From: Rhodovulum adriaticum
Lineage (GTDB): Bacteria > Pseudomonadota > Alphaproteobacteria > Rhodobacterales > Rhodobacteraceae
Direction: 5' to 3'
Assembly: GCF_004345735.1 (NCBI RefSeq)
Contig: NZ_SLXL01000002.1
Location: 62,001-126,000 of the forward strand
Length of the DNA stretch: 64,000 nt
Part shown: positions 13,280 to 22,279 of the stretch, in pieces
How positions within the stretch are numbered: position 1 is the first letter of the stretch
How the letters are laid out: each line of letters opens with the position of its first letter
Position numbers and translations under genes: made by a program
Notes under the pieces: generated by a model
Told to the model about the DNA's origin: nothing
The model's database searches: none
What the model saw: the letters and a program-made list of their open reading frames with translations, nothing else

Positions 13280-14077
13280 ATGTACGACACGCCAAATCTG
13301 GAGAATAAAGTCGTGACCAACGAAACCAAGATCTCGGCCCGGGGCTGTCAGGTCTATTACGGCGACACCCACGCCATCAAGGATGTCGATGTCGATATCG
13401 AGGACAAGACGGTCACGGCCTTCATCGGACCTTCGGGCTGCGGCAAGTCCACCTTCCTGCGGTGTCTGAACCGGATGAACGACACCATCGACGTCTGCCG
13501 CGTCGAGGGCGACATCACGCTGGACGGCGAAGATATCTACGATCCCAAGGTCGACCCGGTGCAACTGCGCGCCAAGGTGGGCATGGTGTTCCAGAAGCCC
13601 AACCCCTTCCCCAAGTCGATCTACGACAACATCGCCTACGGGCCGCGCATCCACGGGCTGGCCAAGAACAAGGCCGACCTGGACGACATCGTGGAAAAAT
13701 CCCTGCGCCGCGGCGCCATCTGGGACGAGGTCAAGGACCGGCTTGATGCGCCGGGCACGGGCCTGTCGGGCGGCCAGCAGCAGCGCCTGTGCATCGCCCG
13801 CGCCGTGGCCACCGAACCCGAGGTCCTGCTGATGGACGAGCCCTGCTCGGCCCTGGACCCCATCGCCACCGCCCAGGTCGAAGAACTGATCGACGAGTTG
13901 CGCCAGGACTACTCGGTGGTGATCGTCACCCACTCGATGCAGCAGGCCGCCCGCGTCAGCCAGAAGACCGCCTTCTTCCACCTCGGTAACCTGGTGGAAT
14001 ACGGCGAGACCGGACAGATTTTCACCAATCCGCAGGACCCGCGGACCGAAAGCTATATTACCGGCCGGATCGGCTGA
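13280..14077 (+). CDS. pstB: Phosphate ABC transporter ATP-binding protein
   Basis: PstB powers phosphate import and, with PhoU, transmits phosphate status to the Pho sensor. The 265-residue protein has Walker [10 protein letters not shown], the Q-loop [18 protein letters not shown] signature LSGGQQQRL, Walker [14 protein letters not shown] and the switch histidine in VIVTHSM. The ATG follows AAAGGACGAAGCC, 19 bases after pstA. Length and order are typical. Confidence 0.97.
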   Translation: MYDTPNLENKVVTNETKISARGCQVYYGDTHAIKDVDVDIEDKTVTAFIGPSGCGKSTFLRCLNRMNDTIDVCRVEGDITLDGEDIYDPKVDPVQLRAKVGMVFQKPNPFPKSIYDNIAYGPRIHGLAKNKADLDDIVEKSLRRGAIWDEVKDRLDAPGTGLSGGQQQRLCIARAVATEPEVLLMDEPCSALDPIATAQVEELIDELRQDYSVVIVTHSMQQAARVSQKTAFFHLGNLVEYGETGQIFTNPQDPRTESYITGRIG

Positions 14078-14090
14078 GGGAGGATTTAAC

Positions 14091-14816
14091 ATGTCTGAGT
14101 TCATGAAGGACCCGCATATCGTCAAGTCCTACGACCGCGATCTGGAAACCGCTCAGGCGCTCATCATGAAGATGGGCGGACTGGTCGAGGCCGCGATCCT
14201 GGAAGCCGCGAATTCGCTTGAAAACCGCGACGAGGAACTGGCCGAGCGCGTGCGCGAGGGCGACCGCGCCATCGACGCGCTGGAACAGCAGATCAACGAA
14301 GAGGCCGCGCGCCTGCTGGCGCTGCGCCAGCCCTCGGCCGGCGATCTGCGCACCGTCCTGACCGTGATGAAGATTTCGGGCAACCTGGAACGTGTCGGCG
14401 ACTATGCCAAGAACATGGCCAAACGCACCGGCGTTCTGGTGCAAATGGCGCCGATCGACGGATCGACCGGGGCGATCCGGCGCATGGCCAAGGCCGTCGA
14501 GATGATGATGAAGGACGCGCTGGACGCCTATATCCAACGCGACGCCGAACTGGCCCAGGACGTGCGCCTGCGCGACGCCGAGGTGGACCAGATGTACAAC
14601 GCGCTGTTCCGCCAGTTCCTGACCTTTATGCTGGAGGATCCGCGCAACATCACCGCGTGCATGCACCTGCATTTCATTGCCAAGAACATTGAGCGGATGG
14701 GCGACCATGCCACCTCGATCGCCGATCAGGTGATCTACCTCGTCACCGGCAGCGTGCCCGAGGACGAGCGCCCCAAGGCCGACCGCACCGCGTTTGAAAC
14801 CCACGATACGCCGTGA
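14091..14816 (+). CDS. phoU: Phosphate signalling protein PhoU
   Basis: PhoU is a cytoplasmic helical-bundle protein that links the Pst transporter to the PhoR/PhoB signal chain and restrains phosphate uptake when phosphate is plentiful. The 241-residue protein contains the two metal-binding repeats of the family, recognisable as IDALEQQINEEAARLLALRQPSAGDLR and the later DAEVDQMYNALFRQ with NIERMGDHATSIADQ. GAGGGAGGA precedes the start. It ends one base before the phoB ATG. Confidence 0.96.
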   Translation: MSEFMKDPHIVKSYDRDLETAQALIMKMGGLVEAAILEAANSLENRDEELAERVREGDRAIDALEQQINEEAARLLALRQPSAGDLRTVLTVMKISGNLERVGDYAKNMAKRTGVLVQMAPIDGSTGAIRRMAKAVEMMMKDALDAYIQRDAELAQDVRLRDAEVDQMYNALFRQFLTFMLEDPRNITACMHLHFIAKNIERMGDHATSIADQVIYLVTGSVPEDERPKADRTAFETHDTP

Positions 14817-14817
14817 C

Positions 14818-15510
14818 ATGACCAGAAGCGAACAGCCCATCGTCCTGGTCGTCGAAGACGAACCGGCACAGCGCGAAGTCCTGGCCTACAACCTGGAGGC
14901 AGAGGGCTTTGCGGTGTCCCGCGCCGAAAGCGGCGACGAGGCGCTGTTGCTGGTGGACGAGGTGTCCCCCGACCTGATCGTCCTGGACTGGATGCTGCCC
15001 GGCGTTTCGGGGATCGAGGTCTGCCGCCAGCTGAAATCCCGCCAGGAAACGCGTAACCTGCCGGTCATCATGCTGTCGGCCCGGGCCGAAGAAGTGGACC
15101 GGGTGCGCGGGCTGGAAACCGGCGCTGACGACTATGTGGTCAAGCCCTACTCGGTGAACGAGCTGATGGCGCGGGTCCGGTCCCAGTTGCGCCGCACCCG
15201 CCCCGCCGCGGTCGGCCAGCGCCTGGAGTTCGAGGATATCGTCCTCGATTCCGAAACCCACAAGGTGTTCCGCGCTGAAAAGTTGCTGAAGCTTGGGCCG
15301 ACAGAATTCCGCCTGCTGTCCACTTTCATGGAAAAACCGGGCCGGGTCTGGAGCCGTGAACAGCTGCTGGACCGGGTCTGGGGGCGCGACATCTATGTTG
15401 ATACCCGCACCGTGGACGTGCATATCGGGCGCCTGCGCAAGGCGCTGTGCCAGCATGGCGGCCCCGACCCGGTGCGCACGGTGCGCGGCGCGGGCTACGC
15501 CCTGGGCTGA
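14818..15510 (+). CDS. phoB: Phosphate regulon response regulator PhoB
   Basis: PhoB is an OmpR-family activator of phosphate-starvation genes. The 230-residue protein has a receiver domain with acidic pocket EDE (13-15), phospho-acceptor D57 in [10 protein letters not shown] and K of VVKPYSV, then a winged-helix domain ([45 protein letters not shown]). [15 protein letters not shown] is the natural start. No PhoR kinase is adjacent, so the sensor must be encoded elsewhere. Confidence 0.95.
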   Translation: MTRSEQPIVLVVEDEPAQREVLAYNLEAEGFAVSRAESGDEALLLVDEVSPDLIVLDWMLPGVSGIEVCRQLKSRQETRNLPVIMLSARAEEVDRVRGLETGADDYVVKPYSVNELMARVRSQLRRTRPAAVGQRLEFEDIVLDSETHKVFRAEKLLKLGPTEFRLLSTFMEKPGRVWSREQLLDRVWGRDIYVDTRTVDVHIGRLRKALCQHGGPDPVRTVRGAGYALG

Positions 15511-15605
15511 GTCCCGGCGCCGCCCCGCCGAACGGGGGCACCCTGCCCTCTGGACAAGCGCCTCCCGGCGCGGCTAGCTGGCCGCAAAAGACCGGGAGGA
15601 GCATC

Positions 15606-16361
15606 ATGCAGATCAGCGAAACCAAGGCCATCGTGACCGGGGGGGCCTCGGGCCTGGGGGCAGCGGCAGCGCGCGCCCTGTGCAGCGCCGAAGCCGCAGT
15701 CACCATTCTGGACCGCGATGCCGAACGTGGCGCCGCGCTGGCGGGCGAAATCGGCGCCGGGTTCCAGCCCGTTGACGTGACCGACGAAACCTCGGTCGCC
15801 CAGGCCATCGGCGAGGCCAGCAGCCAGATGGGCGGCATCACCGCCTGCATCAACTGCGCGGGCATCGCCACCGCCGAACGCACCCTGGGCCGCAGCGGCC
15901 CCCACGCGCTGGACAGTTTCCGCCGGACCGTGGAAATTAACCTGATCGGCAGTTTCAACGTGCTGCGCCTGGCTGCGGCGGAAATGGCCGGCAACGCCGA
16001 AGGCGCGGATGGCTGCCGCGGGGTGATCGTCAACACCGCCTCCATCGCCGCCTTTGACGGGCAAAAGGGCCAGGCCGCCTATGCCGCCTCCAAGGGGGGG
16101 ATCGCCTCGATGACCCTGCCGCTGGCCCGCGACCTGGCCAGCCTGAAGATCCGGGTCATGGCCATCGCGCCGGGCGTGTTCCGCACCCCCATGCTGGAGG
16201 GTCTGGGCCAAGAGGTCATGGACACCCTGGCCGCCGACGTGCCCGCACCACCGCGCCTGGGCGACCCGGCGGAATTCGCGGCGCTGGTGCGGCACATCTT
16301 GGAAAACTGTTACCTGAACGGCGAGGTGATCCGCCTGGATGGCGCACTGCGGATGCAGTGA
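15606..16361 (+). CDS. SDR family oxidoreductase, 3-hydroxyacyl-CoA dehydrogenase type II-like
   Basis: The 251-residue protein carries the SDR cofactor motif [10 protein letters not shown] (residues 11-20), NCAGIA, the catalytic Ser in [11 protein letters not shown] and YAASKGG. Sequence such as [24 protein letters not shown] and [13 protein letters not shown] is typical of HSD17B10-type 3-hydroxy(2-methyl)acyl-CoA dehydrogenases that use NAD in branched-chain amino-acid and fatty-acid breakdown. The exact substrate is inferred. An AGGAGCATC precedes the ATG. The stop overlaps the next start as TGATG. Confidence 0.88.
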   Translation: MQISETKAIVTGGASGLGAAAARALCSAEAAVTILDRDAERGAALAGEIGAGFQPVDVTDETSVAQAIGEASSQMGGITACINCAGIATAERTLGRSGPHALDSFRRTVEINLIGSFNVLRLAAAEMAGNAEGADGCRGVIVNTASIAAFDGQKGQAAYAASKGGIASMTLPLARDLASLKIRVMAIAPGVFRTPMLEGLGQEVMDTLAADVPAPPRLGDPAEFAALVRHILENCYLNGEVIRLDGALRMQ

Positions 16362-16969
16362 TGGCGCGGCAGAACCGCGTCACCCCGACCGGCGATTTCA
16401 TCGCAACCGAGGCCCGCGGCGATTTCATGGGCAACCGGGGCATCCTGCACGACGCCTCGGGCCGGCTGGGCCGCGCCCGATGGCGGCACCGGGCCTGGGT
16501 TTGCTGCGTGCTGTCCTACAAGGAAGGCCGCCGCGCCCTGATGGCACCGGGGCAGTATACAGAGCTGTTCTTTCTGGACGAGGCCGTCGCGCTGGCCGCC
16601 GGGCACCGGCCCTGCGCGCGCTGCCGCCCGGATGATTTCCGTCGTTTCCTGGCAGCCGCAGGCGGCGTGAAATGCGCGGGTGATCTGGATGCCGCCCTGC
16701 ACCGTGCCCGTGCAATCCCCCGTGTCCGGCAACAGCGCCGCCAGACGGCGCAGTCCGGCGCCCTGCCCGACGGCGCCTTTATCCTGCACCCTCTGGATCG
16801 CATCCCTTGCCTGCTGATGGGCGATGCGGCCCTGCCCTATGCGCCCGATGGCTATGGCCCGCCACGCCCCCGGCCGCAGGGCCGGGTGACCGTGCTGACC
16901 CCGCAACCAAGCCTGACGGCGTTGCACAGCGGCTATCGCCCCGCCCTGCACCGCACGGCCGGGGTCTAG
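16361..16969 (+). CDS. Conserved hypothetical protein with a GHRPCARCRPDDF Cys pair
   Basis: The 202-residue protein has no signal peptide or membrane segment. Readable blocks are RVTPTGDFIATEARGDFMGNRGILHD near the start and YTELFFLDEAVALAAGHRPCARCRPDDFRRFLAAAG in the middle. The second ends in a CxxC pair resembling the metal-binding region of Ada-type proteins (RPCxRCRP), although only one Cys pair is present. The family is widespread in alphaproteobacteria, and I know no function. It is coupled to the SDR gene and ends convergently inside the ABC-F stop codon. Confidence 0.7.
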   Translation: MARQNRVTPTGDFIATEARGDFMGNRGILHDASGRLGRARWRHRAWVCCVLSYKEGRRALMAPGQYTELFFLDEAVALAAGHRPCARCRPDDFRRFLAAAGGVKCAGDLDAALHRARAIPRVRQQRRQTAQSGALPDGAFILHPLDRIPCLLMGDAALPYAPDGYGPPRPRPQGRVTVLTPQPSLTALHSGYRPALHRTAGV

Positions 16970-18783
16970 CCTTCGGCCTTTTCCGCAAGGGTCAGCCATT
17001 CTTCCTCGGCCTCGGCCAAGGCCGTCTGCCGCTGCACCAGCGCATCGGTGGCCTTCTGGAACTTGACCGGCTCGCGGGTGAACAGGTCGGGATCGGACAG
17101 CAACTCTTCCAGTTTGGCGATCTCGGCCTCCAGCCGCTCGATCTGGGCGGGCAGTTCCTCAAGGCGGTGCTTTTCGGTAAAGCTCAGCTTGGCGGGGCCG
17201 TCCGATTTCGGCCTGGGCTTGGGTTTTCTGGGCTGATCGGCGGGGGCGGTAGTTGCGGGCTTGTCCGCCTTGGCCGGGCTGCGCTGCGCCTGATAGTCGG
17301 TCCAGCCCCCGGCATAGACCGTGGCCCGCCCGTCCCCCTCCATCGCGATGGTGGTCGAGGCGACGCGATCCAGGAAATCGCGGTCGTGGCTGACCAGCAG
17401 AACCGTGCCCTCATACTCCCCAAGCAATTCCTGCAGCAGGTCCAGCGTTTCCACATCCAGATCGTTGGTCGGTTCGTCCAGCACCAGCAGGTTGCTTTCC
17501 CGCGCCATGATCCGCGCCAGCAGCAGCCGCGCCCGTTCCCCCCCAGACAGCGCGCGCACCGGCGCGCGGGCCTGGGCCTCGTCGAACAGGAAATCCTTGA
17601 GATAGCCCACCACATGCCGGGGCTGGCCGCGCACCATCACCTGATCGGCCCGGCCAGACACGCGCATGTAGGGATCGCCGGTCAGGCTGTCCCACAGGCT
17701 CATCTCCGGGTCCAACGCCGCGCGGTTCTGCTCGAACACGGCCATTTCCAGGTTGGTGCCCAGCTTGACCTCGCCGGTATCGGGGGCCATCTCGCCGGTC
17801 AGCATCTTCAAGAGCGTCGTCTTGCCCGCGCCGTTGGGCCCCACCAACGCGACACATTCCCCCCGGTGGATGCGCAAGCTGAAATCGCGCAGGATCACTC
17901 GGTCGCCGAAGTTCTTGGAAATCCCCTTCGCCTCGATCACCCGCTTGCCCGATTGCGGGCCGGCGTCCAGCGCCATCGCGGCGGTGCCCTGCCTGCGGAT
18001 CATACCCGCCCGTTCCTCGCGCAGGGCGGCCAGGTTGCGCACACGGCCCTGGTTGCGCTTGCGCCGGGCGGAAATGCCCTCGACCGCCCAGCGGGCTTCG
18101 GCCTTGATCTTGCGATCCAGCTTGTGTCGGGCCTCGTCCTCTTCGGCCCAGACCTTGTCGCGCCATTGCTCGAAATAGGTGAACCCGCGATCCTGGCGGC
18201 GTACCGCGCCCCGGTCGATCCACAGCGTGCCCCGCGTCAGTGCCCGCAGGAACGCCCGATCGTGGGAAATCAGCACATAGGCCGAACGGGTTTCGGCCAA
18301 CTGTTTTTCCAGCCAGCCGATCGCCTCGATATCCAGGTGGTTGGTCGGCTCGTCCAGCAGCATCAGTTCGGGCGCCTCGGCCAGCAGCTTGGCCAGCGCC
18401 GCGCGCCGCCGTTCCCCGCCCGAGGCCGTTTCAACCGGCGTTGCCGGGTCCAGCTTCAGCCCCTCGGCGACCATCTCGACGCGGTATTCCTCGCCATGGG
18501 CCAGGGCGCTGGCGGCGAAATCACCCAGCGTGGCAAAGCCGGACAGGTCCGGTTCCTGTTCCATGTAGCCGGTACTGGTGCCCGGCGACAAAACGCGCGC
18601 GCCCGCGTCGGGTTCCACCAGCCCGGCCATCACCTTCATCAAGGTGGACTTGCCCGACCCGTTGCGCCCGACCAGCGCCAGCCGGTCGCCCGGCTGCACG
18701 ACAAGATCCAAACCGGCAAAAACCGGATCACCCCCGAAGGTCAGGGAAATATCGCTGAGTTGCAAAAGCGGTGCGCGTGCCAT
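16966..18783 (-). CDS. ABC-F family ATP-binding protein (Uup-like)
   Basis: The soluble 605-residue protein has two ABC domains and no membrane segments, so it is a translation- or ribosome-associated ABC-F ATPase rather than a transporter. Domain 1 has Walker A GRNGSGKST (39-47), signature ASGGERRRAAL and Walker B LMLLDEPTNHLD; domain 2 has GPNGAGKTT, LSGGERARLLLAR and LLVLDEPTNDLD. A lysine- and glutamate-rich C-terminal coiled coil (KHRLEELPAQIERLEAEIAKLEELL) fits the Uup subgroup. Its TAG overlaps the convergent neighbour's stop in a shared CTAG. Confidence 0.92.
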   Translation of the reverse strand: MARAPLLQLSDISLTFGGDPVFAGLDLVVQPGDRLALVGRNGSGKSTLMKVMAGLVEPDAGARVLSPGTSTGYMEQEPDLSGFATLGDFAASALAHGEEYRVEMVAEGLKLDPATPVETASGGERRRAALAKLLAEAPELMLLDEPTNHLDIEAIGWLEKQLAETRSAYVLISHDRAFLRALTRGTLWIDRGAVRRQDRGFTYFEQWRDKVWAEEDEARHKLDRKIKAEARWAVEGISARRKRNQGRVRNLAALREERAGMIRRQGTAAMALDAGPQSGKRVIEAKGISKNFGDRVILRDFSLRIHRGECVALVGPNGAGKTTLLKMLTGEMAPDTGEVKLGTNLEMAVFEQNRAALDPEMSLWDSLTGDPYMRVSGRADQVMVRGQPRHVVGYLKDFLFDEAQARAPVRALSGGERARLLLARIMARESNLLVLDEPTNDLDVETLDLLQELLGEYEGTVLLVSHDRDFLDRVASTTIAMEGDGRATVYAGGWTDYQAQRSPAKADKPATTAPADQPRKPKPRPKSDGPAKLSFTEKHRLEELPAQIERLEAEIAKLEELLSDPDLFTREPVKFQKATDALVQRQTALAEAEEEWLTLAEKAEG

Positions 18784-18824
18784 GGCGCCGGGCTAGGCCA
18801 TGGCGTCGCCTGCGTCAACGCCCC

Positions 18825-19244
18825 TCAGCGCGGCGGGATCGAGTAGGTCAGGCTGGCCCGCGCGACGACACCGTCCATCCCCTCGGACCGGATCAGCGCG
18901 TCCCCCACCGCCAGCACGCGGCCCAGTTTCAGCAGCCGCGCCTCGCAGATCAGATCCTTGCCCGCCGCCGGTTTGCGCATGAAGTCGATGGAACAGTTCG
19001 TGGTCACGGCCAGCGCCTGCGGCCCGATCATCGCCAACACCGCCAGGTAGATCCCCACATCTGCCAGCGCGAACATCGAGGGGCCGGATACGGTGCCACC
19101 CGGGCGCAAATGCCGTTCCGCTACGGGCATGCGCACGCGCAGTTGCATCGGGGCCACCTCCTCGATCACGAAATCGGCGGCCACCTGCGGAAATTCCCGT
19201 TCCATAAAGGCGCTTAGCGCCGCGGCATCCATCTGCAAATCCAT
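18825..19244 (-). CDS. PaaI-family hotdog-fold thioesterase
   Basis: The protein (139 residues from MDLQMDAAALSAFMEREF) has the hotdog helix motif RPGGTVSGPSMFALADVGIYLAVLA and the substrate-site strand TTNCSIDFMRKPAAGKDL. It should hydrolyse acyl-CoA thioesters of unknown chain. The start at 19244 has GGAGG about 12 bases upstream; an alternative ATG at 19256 (MGKS) directly abuts that GGAGG, so it is less likely. It is divergent from the enoyl-CoA hydratase gene, and an acyl-CoA role shared by the two neighbours is plausible. Confidence 0.85.
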   Translation of the reverse strand: MDLQMDAAALSAFMEREFPQVAADFVIEEVAPMQLRVRMPVAERHLRPGGTVSGPSMFALADVGIYLAVLAMIGPQALAVTTNCSIDFMRKPAAGKDLICEARLLKLGRVLAVGDALIRSEGMDGVVARASLTYSIPPR

Positions 19245-19303
19245 GCTCTTTCCCATCCTCCCTTTGCCGCGTAGTCTGCCGGTAAACGGGGAGGAGAAAC
19301 AAG

Positions 19304-20092
19304 ATGAGCGAGATCCTGTTACGCGACGACACAGGGGGCATTGCCACGCTGACACTGAACGCGCCGGACCGGCTGAACGCGCTGTCCGACGCGATGCTGG
19401 CAGCCCTTCAGTCCCAGATCGACACACTGGCCCAGGACCGCGAAACGCGGGTGGTGATCCTGAAGGGCAACGGCAAGGCATTCTGCGCAGGCCACGACCT
19501 TAAGGAGATGCAGGCCGGGCGGCAGGCCGAGGATGGCGGGCAAGCCTATTTCGCCGACCTGTTCACCCGCTGCGCGCGGGTGATGACCGGGCTGATGCGC
19601 CTGCCCCAGCCGGTGATCGCCGCCCCGCACGGGATCGCAACGGCGGCGGGGTGCCAGATGGTGGCCTCTTGCGACCTGGCCATCGCGGCAGAGGGGACGC
19701 GGTTCGGCGTCAACGGGGTGAATATCGGGTTGTTCTGTTCGACCCCCATGGTGGCCCTGTCCCGCAACATCCCCCGCAAACATGCGTTCGAGATGCTGAC
19801 CACCGGCGATTTCATCGGAACCGACCGGGCAGAGGCACTTGGCCTGATCAACCGCGCGGTCCCGCATGACGCGCTGAACGACGAGGCACGCGCGCTGTCC
19901 GAAAAGATCGCCGCCAAGCTGAACCCCGCGGTGCGGATCGGCAAGCGGATCTTTTACGATCAGGCAGAGATGGGGATGGACGATGCCTATGCCCATGCGG
20001 GCGCGGCAATGGTCGAAAACATGATGTGGCGCGATACGGACGAGGGAATCAGCGCCTTTCTGGAAAAACGCAAGCCCGACTGGCAGGCCTGA
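19304..20092 (+). CDS. Enoyl-CoA hydratase/isomerase family protein
   Basis: The 262-residue crotonase-fold protein has the oxyanion-hole segments KGNGKAFCAGHDLKEM and APHGIATAAGCQMVASCDLAIAA, then GVNIGLFCSTPMVALSRNIPRKHA. The last block resembles the ECHDC3-like subgroup more than classical FadB-type hydratases, whose second catalytic Glu is not obvious here, so the reaction is uncertain. A GGGAGGAGAAACAAG ribosome site precedes the ATG. Confidence 0.87.
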   Translation: MSEILLRDDTGGIATLTLNAPDRLNALSDAMLAALQSQIDTLAQDRETRVVILKGNGKAFCAGHDLKEMQAGRQAEDGGQAYFADLFTRCARVMTGLMRLPQPVIAAPHGIATAAGCQMVASCDLAIAAEGTRFGVNGVNIGLFCSTPMVALSRNIPRKHAFEMLTTGDFIGTDRAEALGLINRAVPHDALNDEARALSEKIAAKLNPAVRIGKRIFYDQAEMGMDDAYAHAGAAMVENMMWRDTDEGISAFLEKRKPDWQA

Positions 20093-20096
20093 GGTG

Positions 20097-20130
20097 ATCG
20101 GGGCCGGGCGAATCCCGCCCGGCCCTGATC
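20097..20130. terminator. Hairpin between convergent genes
   Basis: GGGCCGGGCG pairs with CGCCCGGCCC across the loop AATC or similar, flanked by ATC/GAT, directly after the hydratase stop and before the small minus-strand gene's stop. It can act in both directions; no clear T tract. Confidence 0.6.
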
Positions 20131-20143
20131 TCGGGGTCCGGTG

Positions 20144-20308
20144 TTACTCGGCCGCGACCGGCTGGGCGGCGCTACGCTCGGCGGCCTGCTTTTCGGCGCG
20201 GCGACGGCGCGTTTCCGCCAGCTGTTCTTCGGTCTGGCGCATGTTGATGTAGGCGAAGGCAACGACGAAACCGAGCGTGCCGAGCATCAGAGGGCCGATG
20301 ATATCCAT
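20144..20308 (-). CDS. Small single-helix membrane protein (54 residues)
   Basis: The translation begins MDIIGPLMLGTLGFVVAFAYI, one transmembrane helix, and continues with a charged, coiled-coil-like tail rich in Glu, Arg and Ala (RQTEEQLAETRRRRAEKQAAE) ending PVAAE. An AAGGGAA ribosome site lies about eight bases before the ATG, and a hairpin follows the stop. Similar 50-60 residue proteins are conserved in Rhodobacteraceae, but I know no function. It is short enough to be missed by automatic calls. Confidence 0.7.
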   Translation of the reverse strand: MDIIGPLMLGTLGFVVAFAYINMRQTEEQLAETRRRRAEKQAAERSAAQPVAAE

Positions 20309-20398
20309 GGGTCAGTTCCCTTTCCTGTTTGGTGTTGTGCAAGGGATACGCGCCGTTTGCGGCCCCGGATCACCGGGTGGGGAAAATTTCTTTGTTTT

Positions 20399-20418
20399 CA
20401 TGCGCATACATGCGCATA
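20399..20418. repeat. 10-bp tandem repeat (two copies) upstream of the small membrane gene
   Basis: CATGCGCATA occurs twice head to tail in the 182-base gap between two small minus-strand genes. Each unit contains the palindrome TGCGCA. It may be a regulator site or chance; nothing else in the gap is recognisable. Confidence 0.4.
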
Positions 20419-20490
20419 CAAAGATGCAAGCCGTTGAAAGGGCTGCGGAATACCGCCCGATCACAGCCCGTTCAAACGGATGTGATCGGG

Positions 20491-20748
20491 CTATCGGACA
20501 AGATAAATGACCAATAGGAAGTAGACCAACAGCCCGATCACCCCCCCGTTGGCAAACAGCAAGCTGGCAAAAAGCAGTGCCATCAGGACCGCGATGACGA
20601 TGGCCGCCTGTTCATGGGCTGCGCGTCGGGAAACGCGTTCCTCGATTTCTTCGGGGGTAAAGCGGGGAATGACCCCGCCAAGAATGGCGAAGGCTACACG
20701 CCGGGCACTTTGCCACAGCTCGCCAAAGAGACTGTCGCGCCGCATCAT
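20491..20748 (-). CDS. Small two-helix membrane protein (85 residues)
   Basis: A basic N-terminal region (RRDSLFGELWQSARRVAFAILGGVIPRFTPEEIEERVSRRAAHE) precedes two hydrophobic helices (AIVIAVLMALLFASLLFA and GVIGLLVYFLLVIYLV). The protein ends right at the membrane, so the N-terminus is probably cytoplasmic. No family recognised. Two adjacent ATGs (20748 and 20745) are possible starts. It sits 48 bases after the M32 peptidase end on the same strand. Confidence 0.6.
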   Translation of the reverse strand: MMRRDSLFGELWQSARRVAFAILGGVIPRFTPEEIEERVSRRAAHEQAAIVIAVLMALLFASLLFANGGVIGLLVYFLLVIYLVR

Positions 20749-20796
20749 CGGGCCGTTGTAGCAGCGCCGTGTTGCATATGCCAGCCCGCCGCGCCG

Positions 20797-22275
20797 CTAC
20801 AGCCGGTAGAGTGCACCGAACTTGGCCTCCAGATAGTCCAGCAGCGGCCCCTCATGCGGGTCGAAGCCGCAAGCGCGCTGGATGACCTCTGCCGGTTCGT
20901 AAAGGCCGCCATGGCGCTGCACGTTCTCGCGCAGCCAGGCGGTTGCCGTTTCCGCGTGCCCGCGGGCCAGATCGTCGTCCAGCGACGGCACGGCAGCGCA
21001 CAGTGCCGTATACAGGCACCCGGCATAGACATTGCCCAGCGTGTAGGTCGGGAAATAACCGAACAGCCCCACGGACCAGTGCACATCCTGCAACACGCCG
21101 TTGGATGGCTTGTCCACCGCCACGCCGAAATCGGACTGGAATCGTTCGTTCCAGGCCTCTTCCAGGTCGGCGACCTCCAGTCGGCCGGCGATCAACTCAC
21201 GCTCCAGATCGAAGCGCAGCATGATGTGCAGGTTATAATGCACCTCGTCCGCCTCGGTGCGGATATATCCCGAATGCACGCGGTTCACGGCGGCGTAGAA
21301 CGCATCAGCATCCGCCGCGCCGGACTGGCCGAACACCTCGGCCAGACGGGCATGCAGCCAGCCGCAGAACGCGCGCGAGCGGCCAAGCTGGTTTTCGTAG
21401 ATGCGGCTTTGGCTTTCGTGCACGCCCATCGACACGCCCTCGCCCAGGGGGCTCAGCAGATAGGCCGGATCGATCCCCTGTTCATAGGCGCCGTGGCCGA
21501 CCTCGTGCAGGGTGGAATAAAGGCAGTTCAGCGGATCGCCCTCATCTACCCGCGTGGTGATGCGCACATCCGTTCCCGAACCGCTGGTAAAGGGATGCAC
21601 GGAATGGTCCAGCCGCCCGTGCCGCCAATCATAGCCGAAATGGCTTGCAACCTCGCGCGCGACGGTCATCTGCCCCTCGGCCCCGAAGCGGCCCGACAGG
21701 GGCGCGGGGTGGCGGTCGCTGCCCAGGATTCGTTCGCGCAGTTCGACCAGCCGGGGCCGCATCCGGTCGAACATCGCGGCAATACCGGCCCCGGTCGCAC
21801 CGGGCTCATAATCGTCCAGCAGCGCGTCATAGGGATCGCCCCCCTGCGCCAGGGCGGCGGCCTCTTCGCGTTTCAGGCGCACCACCTCGGCCAGGGTCGG
21901 CAGGAAATGCGCCACGTCATCGGCGGCGCGGGCCTCGGCCCAGATACCTTGCGCGCGGCTGGTCACGCGGGCGATCTGGGACGACAGGGTTTCGGGCAGG
22001 CGCATGGCACGGATATAGCCGCGCAGGATATGACGCAGTTGCGCGCGGGCGGCGTGATCCAGGGCGGTTTCGTCCACGGCCTCCAGCCACTCGCCGACGC
22101 GGGGATCGGTGCGGCGGCGGTGCAGCACGCTTTCCAGCGCGCCCATCTCCTCGGCCCGTTGGTGCGCCGCGCCCTTGGGCATCACGGTTTCCTGATCCCA
22201 GCTCAGGCGGCCCATCACCTGGGCCAGCGCCTGGGTTTCACGCTCATAGGCGATCAGATCGTCATAGGCGCCCAT
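20797..22275 (-). CDS. M32 family metallocarboxypeptidase
   Basis: This cytoplasmic zinc carboxypeptidase removes C-terminal residues from peptides. The 492-residue length is normal. The zinc motif HEVGHGAYEQG covers residues 257-267, followed by the family motif GVHESQSRIYENQLGRSRAF with the third ligand and by substrate-binding EVHYNLHIMLRFDLERELIAG. The start MGAYDDLIAYERETQALAQV matches the family. An upstream in-frame start would run into ctaA, whose stop lies four bases before this ATG. Confidence 0.93.
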   Translation of the reverse strand: MGAYDDLIAYERETQALAQVMGRLSWDQETVMPKGAAHQRAEEMGALESVLHRRRTDPRVGEWLEAVDETALDHAARAQLRHILRGYIRAMRLPETLSSQIARVTSRAQGIWAEARAADDVAHFLPTLAEVVRLKREEAAALAQGGDPYDALLDDYEPGATGAGIAAMFDRMRPRLVELRERILGSDRHPAPLSGRFGAEGQMTVAREVASHFGYDWRHGRLDHSVHPFTSGSGTDVRITTRVDEGDPLNCLYSTLHEVGHGAYEQGIDPAYLLSPLGEGVSMGVHESQSRIYENQLGRSRAFCGWLHARLAEVFGQSGAADADAFYAAVNRVHSGYIRTEADEVHYNLHIMLRFDLERELIAGRLEVADLEEAWNERFQSDFGVAVDKPSNGVLQDVHWSVGLFGYFPTYTLGNVYAGCLYTALCAAVPSLDDDLARGHAETATAWLRENVQRHGGLYEPAEVIQRACGFDPHEGPLLDYLEAKFGALYRL

Positions 22276-22279
22276 CGCC

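Noticed and set aside
16807-18846. 679-codon open frame on the plus strand opposite the ABC-F gene
   Set aside because: Arg/Pro/Gly/Gln-rich translation and complete overlap with two intact ABC domains on the other strand.
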